The translations under genes were made by a program, and so were the position numbers. From the NCBI GenBank assembly GCA_002451435.1, contig DKCF01000066.1, positions 6,807 to 11,918 on the forward strand: 5,112 bases of DNA, in the 5' to 3' direction. The notes beneath the pieces were generated by a model. The model saw nothing but the letters and a program-made list of their open reading frames with translations. It searched no databases and was not told the origin of the DNA. The first letter of the stretch is position 1. Every line of letters starts with the position of its first letter. Positions 1 through 5,112 of the stretch are shown here, one piece after another. Source of the DNA: Bifidobacterium sp. UBA6881 (lineage in GTDB: Bacteria; Actinomycetota; Actinomycetes; Actinomycetales; Bifidobacteriaceae).

Positions 1-1299
1 GAGGCGACCGAACTCGTGCAGCCGATCCTCGATGACGTGAAGGCCCGCGGCGCTGCGGCCCTGCGCGATTTCGCCGAGAAGTTCGATCATATCCGTCCGC
101 AGAACCTGCGCGTGCCGGTCGAGGCCATGAAGGCGGCCGTCGACGAGCTCGACCCCGAGGTGCGTGCCGCCATCGAGGAATCCGTGCGCCGTTGCCGCGC
201 CGTGTCCGCTTCCCAGGTGCCGGCCCCGTTCCACACCGACCTGGCCGAAGGCGCCCGCGTCGCCGAACGTTGGATTCCGGTGCAGCGCGTCGGCCTGTAC
301 GTGCCGGGTGGCAAGGCCGTGTACCCGAGCTCCGTCATCATGAACGTCGTTCCGGCCCAGGCCGCCGGCGTCGAATCCCTCGCCATCGCGACTCCGCCGA
401 GCCGCAACAATTCCGATGGATTGCCGGACAAGACCATCCTCGCCACCTGCGCCATCCTCGGCGTGGACGAGGTGTACGCGGTCGGCGGCGCCCAGGCCAT
501 CGCCATGTTCGCCTATGGCGCCAAGGGTTCCGAGCCGCAGGACGGCGAGATCCTGTGCGATCCGGTCGACAAGATCACCGGACCGGGCAACATCTTCGTC
601 GCCACCGCGAAGCGCATGGTCTCCGGCATCGTGGGCATCGACGCGGTCGCGGGCCCGACCGAAATCGCCATCGTCGCCGACAAGGGCGCCAACCCGAGCT
701 GGCTCGCGGCCGATCTGATCGGTCAGGCCGAGCATGACGAGCTTGCGGGTTCCGTGCTGATCACCGACAGCGAAGACATCGCCGAACAGGTTCAGGAGAA
801 CCTCAAGCACCGCGTGCCGCGCACCGAGCACGCCGAGCGTGTCAAGACCTCGTTGAGCGGCCGACAGTCCGGCATCATCCTCACCGACGACATCGCGCAG
901 TCCATCGACGCCGCCAACGCGTACGCGGCCGAGCACCTGGAGATTCAGACGGCCGACCCGGACGCGGTGATCGCGAAGATCCGTAACGCCGGCGCCATTT
1001 TCCGCGGGCCGTACTCCCCGGTGCCGCTGGGCGACTACATGTCCGGCTCCAACCACGTGCTGCCGACCTCCGGCACCGCGCGATTCGCCGCCGGCCTCGG
1101 CGTGCACACCTTCATGAAGCCGGTCGAGGTCATCGAATACGACGAGCAGGGCCTGAAGACCCTCGCCGCGCGCGTGAACGCCTTCGCCGTCTCCGAAGAC
1201 CTGCCGGCCCACGGCGAGTGCGTGCTGAGCCGTTTCATCGATGACCCGTACGACAAGGCGACCATCAAGGAACAGGAAGAGCAGGCGGGCCTTCGATGA
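1..1299 (+). CDS. hisD: Histidinol dehydrogenase HisD (5'-truncated by window edge)
   Basis: HisD carries out the last two steps of histidine synthesis, a four-electron NAD-dependent oxidation of L-histidinol to L-histidine through histidinal; it is a cytosolic zinc enzyme. The frame is open from base 1, so the true start lies upstream; the GTG at base 16 is internal. The window holds 432 residues, and compared with the family probably a few dozen N-terminal residues are missing. Numbering from the first codon here, the family landmarks are: GPGNIFVATAKR with GIDAVAGPTE in the NAD-binding half; GQAEHDE with zinc ligands Q242 and H245; EHLEI with catalytic E311-H312; GDYMSGSNH with zinc ligand D345; and H404 in the C-terminal PAHGE segment. 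Ligand spacings agree with my memory of the E. coli enzyme (Q259, H262, D360, H419). The TGA stop overlaps the hisC start as ATGA, implying translational coupling. No frameshift or missing active-site residue is seen. Confidence 0.97.
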   Translation, partial: EATELVQPILDDVKARGAAALRDFAEKFDHIRPQNLRVPVEAMKAAVDELDPEVRAAIEESVRRCRAVSASQVPAPFHTDLAEGARVAERWIPVQRVGLYVPGGKAVYPSSVIMNVVPAQAAGVESLAIATPPSRNNSDGLPDKTILATCAILGVDEVYAVGGAQAIAMFAYGAKGSEPQDGEILCDPVDKITGPGNIFVATAKRMVSGIVGIDAVAGPTEIAIVADKGANPSWLAADLIGQAEHDELAGSVLITDSEDIAEQVQENLKHRVPRTEHAERVKTSLSGRQSGIILTDDIAQSIDAANAYAAEHLEIQTADPDAVIAKIRNAGAIFRGPYSPVPLGDYMSGSNHVLPTSGTARFAAGLGVHTFMKPVEVIEYDEQGLKTLAARVNAFAVSEDLPAHGECVLSRFIDDPYDKATIKEQEEQAGLR

Positions 1300-2471
1300 G
1301 CGAGACTTCCGGCAACGCCATCCCGGCATACCTTCCTCTGCGCAACGACCTGATCGGCGAGGAGCCATACGGCGCGCCGCAGCTCGACGTGCCGGTATGC
1401 CTCAACGTCAACGAGAATCCATACGCGCCGGAGCCGGCCGTGGTCGAAACCATCGCGCAGCGCGTCAAAGAGATCGCTCCGACGCTCAACCGGTATCCGG
1501 ACCGCGAGCACATCGAGCTCCGCAAGGCGTTCTCGAAGTACCTTGAGCGCGAATCCGGCGTCAAACTGGAGGTCGACCAGCTGTGGGGCGCCAACGGCTC
1601 CAACGAGATCATGCTGCAGCTGTTCCAGGCCTTCGGCGGTCCGGGGCGCATCGCGCTCGGTTGCGATCCGACATACTCCATGTATCCGGAATACGCGCGC
1701 GACACGTTCACCCAGTGGAGGCTCGCGCACCGTAACGCGGACTTCACGCTCAACGTCGAAGCCACGATCAAGGCCATCGGGGAGGTCAAGCCGGCCCTGA
1801 TCGTGCTGACCAGCCCGAACAATCCGACCGGCACGCCGCTCAAGCCGGAAGACCTCAGACGCGTGCTCGACGCCGCCAAAACCGCCGAAGTGGCGGGCGC
1901 GGCCGAAGGCGTGCACCCGGTGGTCGTCGTGGACGAGGCCTACATCGAATTCCGCGATCCTGGCACGCCCACCGCACTGGAGCTCATCGGCGAATACGAC
2001 AACCTCGCCGTGAGCCGCACCATGAGCAAGGCCTTCGCCTTCGCCGGCGCCCGCGTCGGCTATCTCGCCGCGAACAAGGGCATCATCGACTGCGTGCGCA
2101 TCGTGCGCATGCCGTACCACCTGTCCGCGGTCACCCAGGCCGCGGCCCTCGCCGCGTTCGAACACACCGACGAGCAGCTGAGCCGCGTGGCGCATCTTCG
2201 TGAGACCCGCAATGCCACCGTCGCATGGCTCAAGCAGCAGACCTACAAAGGCCAGCCGCTCGAAGCCGCCGAAACGCAATCCAACTTCATCCTCTTCGGA
2301 GGCCATTTCGACGACCGCGACCGCATCTTCGACGAACTGCTCAGGCGCGGTGTGCTCATCCGCGTCGTCGGACCGGAAGGCTGGCTGCGCGTGTGCATGG
2401 GCACCGACGAGGAAATGGCCCGTTTCCGCGAAGCGCTCGTCGAGACGCTCCGCCTCGTGGAACAGGATTGA
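1296..2471 (+). CDS. hisC: Histidinol-phosphate aminotransferase HisC
   Basis: HisC is a PLP-dependent class I/II (fold type I) aminotransferase that converts imidazole acetol phosphate plus glutamate to L-histidinol phosphate plus 2-oxoglutarate in the cytosol. The protein has 391 residues, slightly long for the family. Visible signatures are: LNVNENPYAP (36-45) near the N-terminus; NRYPD (65-69), whose Y67 is expected to reach the partner subunit's PLP; GANGSNE (98-104), the phosphate-binding turn; SPNNPTG with N176, contacting the PLP ring hydroxyl; DEAY with D213 and Y216; SRTMSKAFAFAGARVGY with Schiff-base lysine K245 and phosphate-binding R253; and GWLRVCMG with substrate carboxylate arginine R365. 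The ATG at 1296 overlaps the hisD stop by 4 bases. Only weak purine-rich sequence precedes it (AGG at 1283-1285), so translation probably relies on coupling to hisD. Because imidazole acetol phosphate and aromatic keto acids are similar, some side activity on aromatic substrates is possible, but the operon context makes histidine synthesis the main role. Confidence 0.97.
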   Translation: MSETSGNAIPAYLPLRNDLIGEEPYGAPQLDVPVCLNVNENPYAPEPAVVETIAQRVKEIAPTLNRYPDREHIELRKAFSKYLERESGVKLEVDQLWGANGSNEIMLQLFQAFGGPGRIALGCDPTYSMYPEYARDTFTQWRLAHRNADFTLNVEATIKAIGEVKPALIVLTSPNNPTGTPLKPEDLRRVLDAAKTAEVAGAAEGVHPVVVVDEAYIEFRDPGTPTALELIGEYDNLAVSRTMSKAFAFAGARVGYLAANKGIIDCVRIVRMPYHLSAVTQAAALAAFEHTDEQLSRVAHLRETRNATVAWLKQQTYKGQPLEAAETQSNFILFGGHFDDRDRIFDELLRRGVLIRVVGPEGWLRVCMGTDEEMARFREALVETLRLVEQD

Positions 2472-2495
2472 GCACTTCGGCCAAGACGAGGCCGG

Positions 2496-2521
2496 AACCA
2501 CAACACACCAACGAAAACACA
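2496..2521 (+). other. AC-rich, G- and T-poor stretch in the hisC-hisB gap
   Basis: These 26 bases contain 15 A, 10 C, one G and no T, in sharp contrast to the GC-rich genes around them. An RNA copy would be unstructured. The stretch lies directly upstream of the 19-bp inverted repeat, after a weak 5-bp inverted repeat (2478-2482 / 2490-2494). C-rich, G-poor unstructured RNA is the general kind of sequence bound by Rho, but that role here is only a guess. No promoter-like -35/-10 pair is visible in the gap. Confidence 0.45.
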
Positions 2522-2522
2522 G

Positions 2523-2567
2523 CGGCGGAGACGTTCGGACGGTTCCATCGTCCGAACGTCTCCGCCG
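2523..2567. repeat. Perfect 19-bp inverted repeat (hairpin) between hisC and hisB
   Basis: The left arm CGGCGGAGACGTTCGGACG (2523-2541) is perfectly complementary to the right arm at 2549-2567. The loop is the 7 bases at 2542-2548, whose outer bases could form a further G-U pair. The stem is mostly GC and should be very stable in RNA. The + strand has no T-run after it (AATATCC follows), so it is not a canonical intrinsic terminator of hisDC. Read on the minus strand it would be followed by a short TTTT about ten bases on, which is also weak. It may be a barrier protecting the hisDC 3' end from exonucleases, a processing site, part of an attenuator, or a palindromic protein-binding site. The structure is certain from the sequence; the function is not. 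Confidence 0.85.
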
Positions 2568-2575
2568 AATATCCG

Positions 2576-2600
2576 CATGCGCGCGGCGTCCGCGCGCATG
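2576..2600. repeat. Perfect 11-bp inverted repeat just upstream of the hisB ribosome binding site
   Basis: CATGCGCGCGG (2576-2586) pairs perfectly with CCGCGCGCATG (2590-2600) around a 3-base CGT loop, giving a very GC-rich stem. It begins 8 bases after the 19-bp hairpin and ends 7 bases before the AAGGAG Shine-Dalgarno of hisB, leaving that site single-stranded. The alternating GC run alone can produce self-complementarity, but the CATG/CATG ends lengthen it beyond that. No T-tract follows. A role in mRNA stability or in ribosome access for hisB is possible but unproven. Confidence 0.75.
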
Positions 2601-2607
2601 TCGTGAA

Positions 2608-2613
2608 AAGGAG
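2608..2613 (+). promoter_or_regulatory. Ribosome binding site of hisB
   Basis: AAGGAG is a strong Shine-Dalgarno match, 9 bases before the ATG at 2623. It fixes that start and shows hisB is initiated independently, unlike hisC, which is coupled to hisD. Confidence 0.85.
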
Positions 2614-2622
2614 CCGTAAAAC

Positions 2623-3222
2623 ATGGCACGTACCGCAACCATCGTTCGCGAAACCAGCGAATCCAAAGTCGAGCTGAGCCTGAACCTTGACGGTACCGGC
2701 AAAACCGACATCGACACCTCCGTGCCGTTCTACAACCATATGATGACGGCGCTCGGCAAGCATTCGCTCATCGACCTCACAATCAAGGCCACTGGCGACA
2801 CCGACATCGACGCGCACCACACCGTCGAAGACATCGCCATCGTATTCGGCGAGGCTCTGAAGCAGGCCCTTGGCGACAAGCATGGCATCCGTCGCTTCGC
2901 CGATGCCACCGTGCCGCTCGACGAGGCGCTCGCCAAGGCCGTCGTCGACATCTCCGGACGCCCGTACTGCGTGTGCACCGGCGAGCCGGAAGGCTTCGAA
3001 TACTGCATGATCGGCGGCCACTTCACCGGCTCCCTCGTGCGCCACGTCATGGAATCCATCGCCATGCACGCCGGCATCTGCCTGCATATGCACGTGATCG
3101 CCGGGCGTGACCCGCACCACATCGCCGAAGCCGAATTCAAGGCGCTTGCCCGCGCGCTGCGCTTCGCCGTCGAACCGGATCCGCGCGTCCACGGCATCCC
3201 CAGCACGAAGGGTTCCCTGTGA
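2623..3222 (+). CDS. hisB: Imidazoleglycerol-phosphate dehydratase HisB (monofunctional)
   Basis: HisB dehydrates D-erythro-imidazole glycerol phosphate to imidazole acetol phosphate, the substrate of HisC. The family forms a large manganese-dependent oligomer in the cytosol. The 199-residue length matches the stand-alone dehydratase, so there is no fused N-terminal histidinol-phosphatase domain as in enterobacteria; the phosphatase must be encoded elsewhere. The two halves of the repeated fold each carry a metal-binding motif: DAHHTVED at 63-70 (H65, H66, E69) and DPHHIAEAEFKALARAL from 163 on (H165, H166, E169). Conserved H39 (YNHMM) and H47 also appear, with the usual D before H39 replaced by N38. 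The start is ATG 2623, after AAGGAG. The stop shares one base with the start of the following uncharacterised gene (TGATG), so those two genes are probably translationally coupled. Confidence 0.97.
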   Translation: MARTATIVRETSESKVELSLNLDGTGKTDIDTSVPFYNHMMTALGKHSLIDLTIKATGDTDIDAHHTVEDIAIVFGEALKQALGDKHGIRRFADATVPLDEALAKAVVDISGRPYCVCTGEPEGFEYCMIGGHFTGSLVRHVMESIAMHAGICLHMHVIAGRDPHHIAEAEFKALARALRFAVEPDPRVHGIPSTKGSL

Positions 3223-3974
3223 TGAGTGACAATCCCAAGGATTCCGACGGTTTGACGCCGGAAAATCCCGACGAATCCAATGCCGACGGCATGCATTTCA
3301 GCGAAGAGGAGCTGGAAGCGGCCATGGCGGGTTTCGAACGGGAATTCCAGGAGGCCGAAGCCGCCAAACAGGATTCCGCGCCAGCGGAACGGGACGAACA
3401 GTCCAGTCCCGATGCGGAGACGTCCGATGAGGCATCCGATACGGATGCCGGCGGTGTCGTCGACGCGGCGGAGACCTCCCTTGATTTCGAGGACGAGCTG
3501 CAGGGGCTGCTGGGCAATCGGGCGAAGATGGCGGCGATCATCACCCGTCTTACCTCCGCGCGTCTGCTCGCCGCGTTCTGTGAGCTTTCCGACGTCTCCG
3601 CGCAGTGCATCGATTCCGAACAGGGCGCCGTCGCGGTGCTCCGCAATCTGCAGGGCGACGGTCCGGAGGCCGCGGTGAAGGACATGACCGTCGTGATCTC
3701 CGGCATGCCCGCCGTGCTCGCGGTCAACCGCGCGGACAAGCTCGAGGCGACGTTGTACGTGGACGGCAAATCCGTCCGCACCTTCGCGCCGCCGATTCTG
3801 TTCACGTCCACCGCGTCGTTCGTGGAGGATCTGATGCTGGGCATCGACGATTTGGAGGGATTGCGCAAAAACGGTCTCAACATCGTCGATTCCGCCAGCA
3901 TCGACCATGACGAGGCGATGAAGATCATCGCCGAGCACACGCGTTTCGGACGTGGCGGATCAAGCATCGACTGA
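3222..3974 (+). CDS. Uncharacterised protein with acidic N-terminus, encoded between hisB and hisH
   Basis: I do not recognise this 250-residue protein. Residues 1-86 are very acidic (27 Asp/Glu against 4 Lys/Arg) and rich in Ser, Ala and Pro, so probably disordered apart from a short possible helix at about 27-49 (SEEELEAAMAGFEREFQEAEAA). Residues 88-250 look like a folded domain, with alternating hydrophobic helices and strands (for example DMTVVISGMPAVLAVN and KLEATLYVDGKSV) and a short glycine-rich tail. There is no signal peptide, membrane segment or known catalytic motif, so it is probably cytosolic. The ATG at 3222 overlaps the hisB stop as TGATG, with GAAGGG at 3207-3212 as a likely Shine-Dalgarno; a GTG at 3219 would add one residue. 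The coupling implies co-expression with the his enzymes and perhaps a regulatory or accessory role. From memory, other actinobacterial his clusters also carry uncharacterised genes at this position; whether they are homologous is unknown. Confidence 0.88.
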   Translation: MSDNPKDSDGLTPENPDESNADGMHFSEEELEAAMAGFEREFQEAEAAKQDSAPAERDEQSSPDAETSDEASDTDAGGVVDAAETSLDFEDELQGLLGNRAKMAAIITRLTSARLLAAFCELSDVSAQCIDSEQGAVAVLRNLQGDGPEAAVKDMTVVISGMPAVLAVNRADKLEATLYVDGKSVRTFAPPILFTSTASFVEDLMLGIDDLEGLRKNGLNIVDSASIDHDEAMKIIAEHTRFGRGGSSID

Positions 3975-4018
3975 CGGTGCGGGGATTAATGAGCTCTACG
4001 ACAGGCATTGCAAACGAA

Positions 4019-4035
4019 ACGCACCTCGGGTGCGT
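4019..4035. repeat. Small 7-bp hairpin in the hisH leader
   Basis: ACGCACC (4019-4025) pairs perfectly with GGTGCGT (4029-4035) around a 3-base TCG loop. It ends 2 bases before the extended Shine-Dalgarno region of hisH, in the 79-base gap between the uncharacterised gene and hisH. It is short enough to arise by chance in GC-rich DNA, but its place against the ribosome binding site could influence translation initiation. No T-tract follows, so it is not a terminator. Confidence 0.5.
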
Positions 4036-4037
4036 AC

Positions 4038-4046
4038 AGGAAGGAG
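4038..4046 (+). promoter_or_regulatory. Ribosome binding site of hisH
   Basis: AGGAAGGAG lies 7 bases before the ATG at 4054 and is the strongest Shine-Dalgarno in the window. It decides the hisH start: the same frame stays open upstream to a GTG at 3952, but using that would add 34 residues unlike any HisH and overlap the preceding gene. Confidence 0.9.
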
Positions 4047-4053
4047 AACGCCC

Positions 4054-4701
4054 ATGACTTCAGTGGTGGTTTTCGATTACGGTTTCGGCAACGTTCGTTC
4101 CATGGTCCGCGCATTGGCGAACCTTGGCCTCGATGTGACGCTCACCTCGGACCATCGCCAGGCGTTGGAGGCCGATGGGCTTGTGGTGCCCGGCGTGGGC
4201 GCGTTCGCGGCCTGCATGGAGGGACTCAAAAGCGTCGAGGGCGACACGATCATCAAGGACCGCCTGCGTGCGGGCCGTCCGGTGCTCGGTGTGTGCGTCG
4301 GCGAGCAGATCATGTTCGAACGCGGCATGGAGCATGCGGACGGCGCGCGTGGCCTCGGTCTGATCGCCGGCGATGTCGACCTGCTGGATGCCGATGTGGT
4401 GCCGCACATGGGATGGGACAACGTCGAGGCCCCGGAGGGGTCCGTGTTGCTCAGGGGCCTTGAGCGCGAACGTTTCTACTTCGTGCATTCCTTCGCAGCC
4501 ACCAGCGCGGCGCCCGCCGACACCTCCGCCGACCAGATCGATTTCGGCGGCGCCGAGGAGCATGTGACATGGTGCACGTATGGGCGTACCCGCTTCGTCG
4601 CCGCGTACGAGCGCGGACCGTTGTTCGCCACGCAGTTCCATCCGGAGAAATCCGCCGAGGCCGGCGCCCAGCTGCTGCGCAACTGGGTCGCGACGTTCTG
4701 A
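4054..4701 (+). CDS. hisH: Imidazole glycerol phosphate synthase subunit HisH (glutamine amidotransferase)
   Basis: HisH is the class I glutaminase subunit of IGP synthase. It hydrolyses glutamine and passes ammonia to the cyclase subunit HisF, which turns PRFAR into imidazole glycerol phosphate and AICAR; HisF is not in this window. The protein has 215 residues, normal for the family. Visible features are DYGFGNVRS (8-16) at the N-terminus, PGVGAF, the nucleophile elbow GVCVGEQ with C81, PHMGWDN in the middle, FYFVHSFA, and FHPEKS with H196 and E198, completing the Cys-His-Glu triad. Two positions differ from the commonest family form: E84 where GxCxGMQ usually has Met, and D in PHMGWDN where Asn is usual. 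Neither removes a catalytic residue. The start at ATG 4054 is set by a strong Shine-Dalgarno and by the typical N-terminus MTSVVVFDYG. A frame extending further upstream is not believed to be translated. Confidence 0.96.
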   Translation: MTSVVVFDYGFGNVRSMVRALANLGLDVTLTSDHRQALEADGLVVPGVGAFAACMEGLKSVEGDTIIKDRLRAGRPVLGVCVGEQIMFERGMEHADGARGLGLIAGDVDLLDADVVPHMGWDNVEAPEGSVLLRGLERERFYFVHSFAATSAAPADTSADQIDFGGAEEHVTWCTYGRTRFVAAYERGPLFATQFHPEKSAEAGAQLLRNWVATF

Positions 4702-4722
4702 ATTCGATTTTCGTGGCCGCGT

Positions 4723-4749
4723 CGTCGTATGCGGGGCCTGCATACGACG
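4723..4749. repeat. Perfect 10-bp inverted repeat between hisH and hisA/priA
   Basis: CGTCGTATGC (4723-4732) pairs perfectly with GCATACGACG (4740-4749) around a 7-base loop (GGGGCCT), in which one wobble and one G-C pair could extend the stem. The next bases are GCGCCCAACACACA, with no T-run, so it is not an intrinsic terminator. It starts 21 bases after the hisH stop and may mark or stabilise an mRNA segment end. The rest of the 112-base gap holds a weak 5-bp inverted repeat (4775-4779 / 4787-4791), a 7-base direct repeat TTGCCGG (4772-4778 and 4785-4791), and the priA ribosome binding site. No convincing promoter is visible. Confidence 0.7.
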
Positions 4750-4800
4750 CGCCCAACACACAGGAACAGTTTTGCCGGCGACGATTGCCGGTTTGGAAAA

Positions 4801-4806
4801 GAGAGG
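4801..4806 (+). promoter_or_regulatory. Ribosome binding site of hisA/priA
   Basis: GAGAGG lies 7 bases before the ATG at 4814. It is an acceptable Shine-Dalgarno, and the encoded N-terminus MSLTLLPAVDV is exactly that expected of HisA/PriA, so this start is well supported. Confidence 0.7.
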
Positions 4807-4813
4807 TATTGAC

Positions 4814-5112
4814 ATGTCTTTGACGTTGCTTCCCGCAGTCGATGTTCGCGATGGCAAGGCCGTGCGCCTGCGTCAGGGTGAATCCGGTTCGGAAACCGAT
4901 TACGGCTCTCCTCTGGAGGCCGCGCGCACGTGGGTCGAGTCCGGAGCGGAATGGATCCATCTCGTCGATCTCGATGCCGCTTTCGGCACCGGCGACAACC
5001 GCGACCAGCTGCGCGCGATCGTGAGGGAGCTGGGTGACAAGGTCAACATCGAGATGTCGGGCGGCGTGCGCGACGACGCTTCGCTGGACGCCGCATTGGA
5101 GGCCGGCGCGGC
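4814..5112 (+). CDS. priA: Phosphoribosyl isomerase HisA/PriA (3'-truncated by window edge)
   Basis: HisA isomerises ProFAR to PRFAR, the fourth step of histidine synthesis. In most actinobacteria the enzyme is PriA, a (beta/alpha)8 barrel that also does the TrpF reaction of tryptophan synthesis (phosphoribosylanthranilate to CdRP). Only the first 99 codons of an expected 240-odd are present; no stop occurs before the edge. The visible part covers barrel strands 1-3: LLPAVDVRDGKAVRLRQG with catalytic base D10 and substrate-binding R18, WIHLVDLDAAFGTGDN (47-62), and IEMSGGVRDD (79-88), a phosphate-binding loop. The segments QGESGSETDYGS and EWIHLVDLDAAFG resemble M. tuberculosis PriA closely as I remember it, which favours the dual-function type over plain HisA. 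The second catalytic aspartate and the residues that best separate PriA from HisA lie beyond the window. It is separated from hisH by 112 bases and has its own ribosome binding site. Confidence 0.93.
   Translation, partial: MSLTLLPAVDVRDGKAVRLRQGESGSETDYGSPLEAARTWVESGAEWIHLVDLDAAFGTGDNRDQLRAIVRELGDKVNIEMSGGVRDDASLDAALEAGA

Noticed and set aside
192..737. Alternative + strand open frame inside hisD
   Set aside because: It is a frame-shifted shadow of hisD with an Arg/Gly/His-rich product; hisD itself carries all the catalytic motifs.
2478..2494. Weak 5-bp inverted repeat CGGCC/GGCCG after hisC
   Set aside because: Five GC pairs around a 7-base loop are expected by chance in DNA of this composition.
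2523..2600. Intrinsic terminator after hisC
   Set aside because: The two stems are strong, but neither is followed by a T-run on the + strand, so a standard terminator call is not supported.
1035..2717. Long minus-strand open frame of about 560 codons antisense to hisD/hisC/hisB
   Set aside because: It lies opposite genes with intact catalytic motifs, and its product is a His/Arg/Gly/Ala/Asp-rich string typical of antisense frames in GC-rich DNA, with no recognisable domain.
2730..3938. Minus-strand open frame of about 400 codons antisense to hisB and the unknown gene
   Set aside because: Same antisense artefact: it spans two unrelated + strand genes and the gene junction, and its composition is low-complexity with no motif.
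3952..4053. N-terminal extension of hisH from the GTG at 3952
   Set aside because: The added 34 residues do not resemble HisH, the stretch overlaps the preceding gene, and AGGAAGGAG before ATG 4054 gives a clear start.
4809..4814. TTGACA hexamer resembling a -35 promoter box at the priA start
   Set aside because: It overlaps the priA start codon, and no -10 box is seen at the right distance; a promoter here would produce a leaderless truncated message.

Overview
This window is a stretch of a histidine-biosynthesis gene cluster, all on the + strand: hisD (5' end cut off) - hisC - hisB - uncharacterised gene - hisH - hisA/priA (3' end cut off). The gene order, the high GC content, the monofunctional HisB, the PriA-like HisA and the protein sequences point to a high-GC actinobacterium. 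I infer Bifidobacterium from recognition of the sequences. No database search was possible, so the genus is likely but not proven.

Layout. Bases 1-1299 encode most of histidinol dehydrogenase, which overlaps hisC (1296-2471) by an ATGA junction. A 151-base gap (2472-2622) follows, holding an AC-rich stretch and two strong inverted repeats but no gene. hisB (2623-3222) comes next, overlapping by one base an unrecognised gene of 250 codons (3222-3974) with a very acidic N-terminal third. A 79-base gap with a small hairpin directly before the ribosome binding site leads into hisH (4054-4701). A 112-base gap with a third inverted repeat leads to the start of hisA/priA (4814 to the window edge).

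How the genes work together. PriA (HisA) isomerises ProFAR to PRFAR. HisH supplies ammonia from glutamine to the cyclase HisF (not in the window) to give imidazole glycerol phosphate. HisB dehydrates this to imidazole acetol phosphate, and HisC transaminates it to histidinol phosphate. A separate histidinol-phosphate phosphatase must act next, because this HisB has no phosphatase domain. HisD then oxidises histidinol to histidine. The enzymes for the first steps (HisG, HisE, HisI), HisF and the phosphatase are not visible here.

The enzyme genes look ordinary and intact, with recognisable catalytic residues. The less ordinary points are the uncharacterised gene coupled to hisB, and perfect inverted repeats in all three non-coding gaps, none followed by a T-tract. 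They look like RNA structures separating translational units within one transcript, not terminators. I see no mobile element, CRISPR array, tRNA, rRNA or sign of recent transfer.
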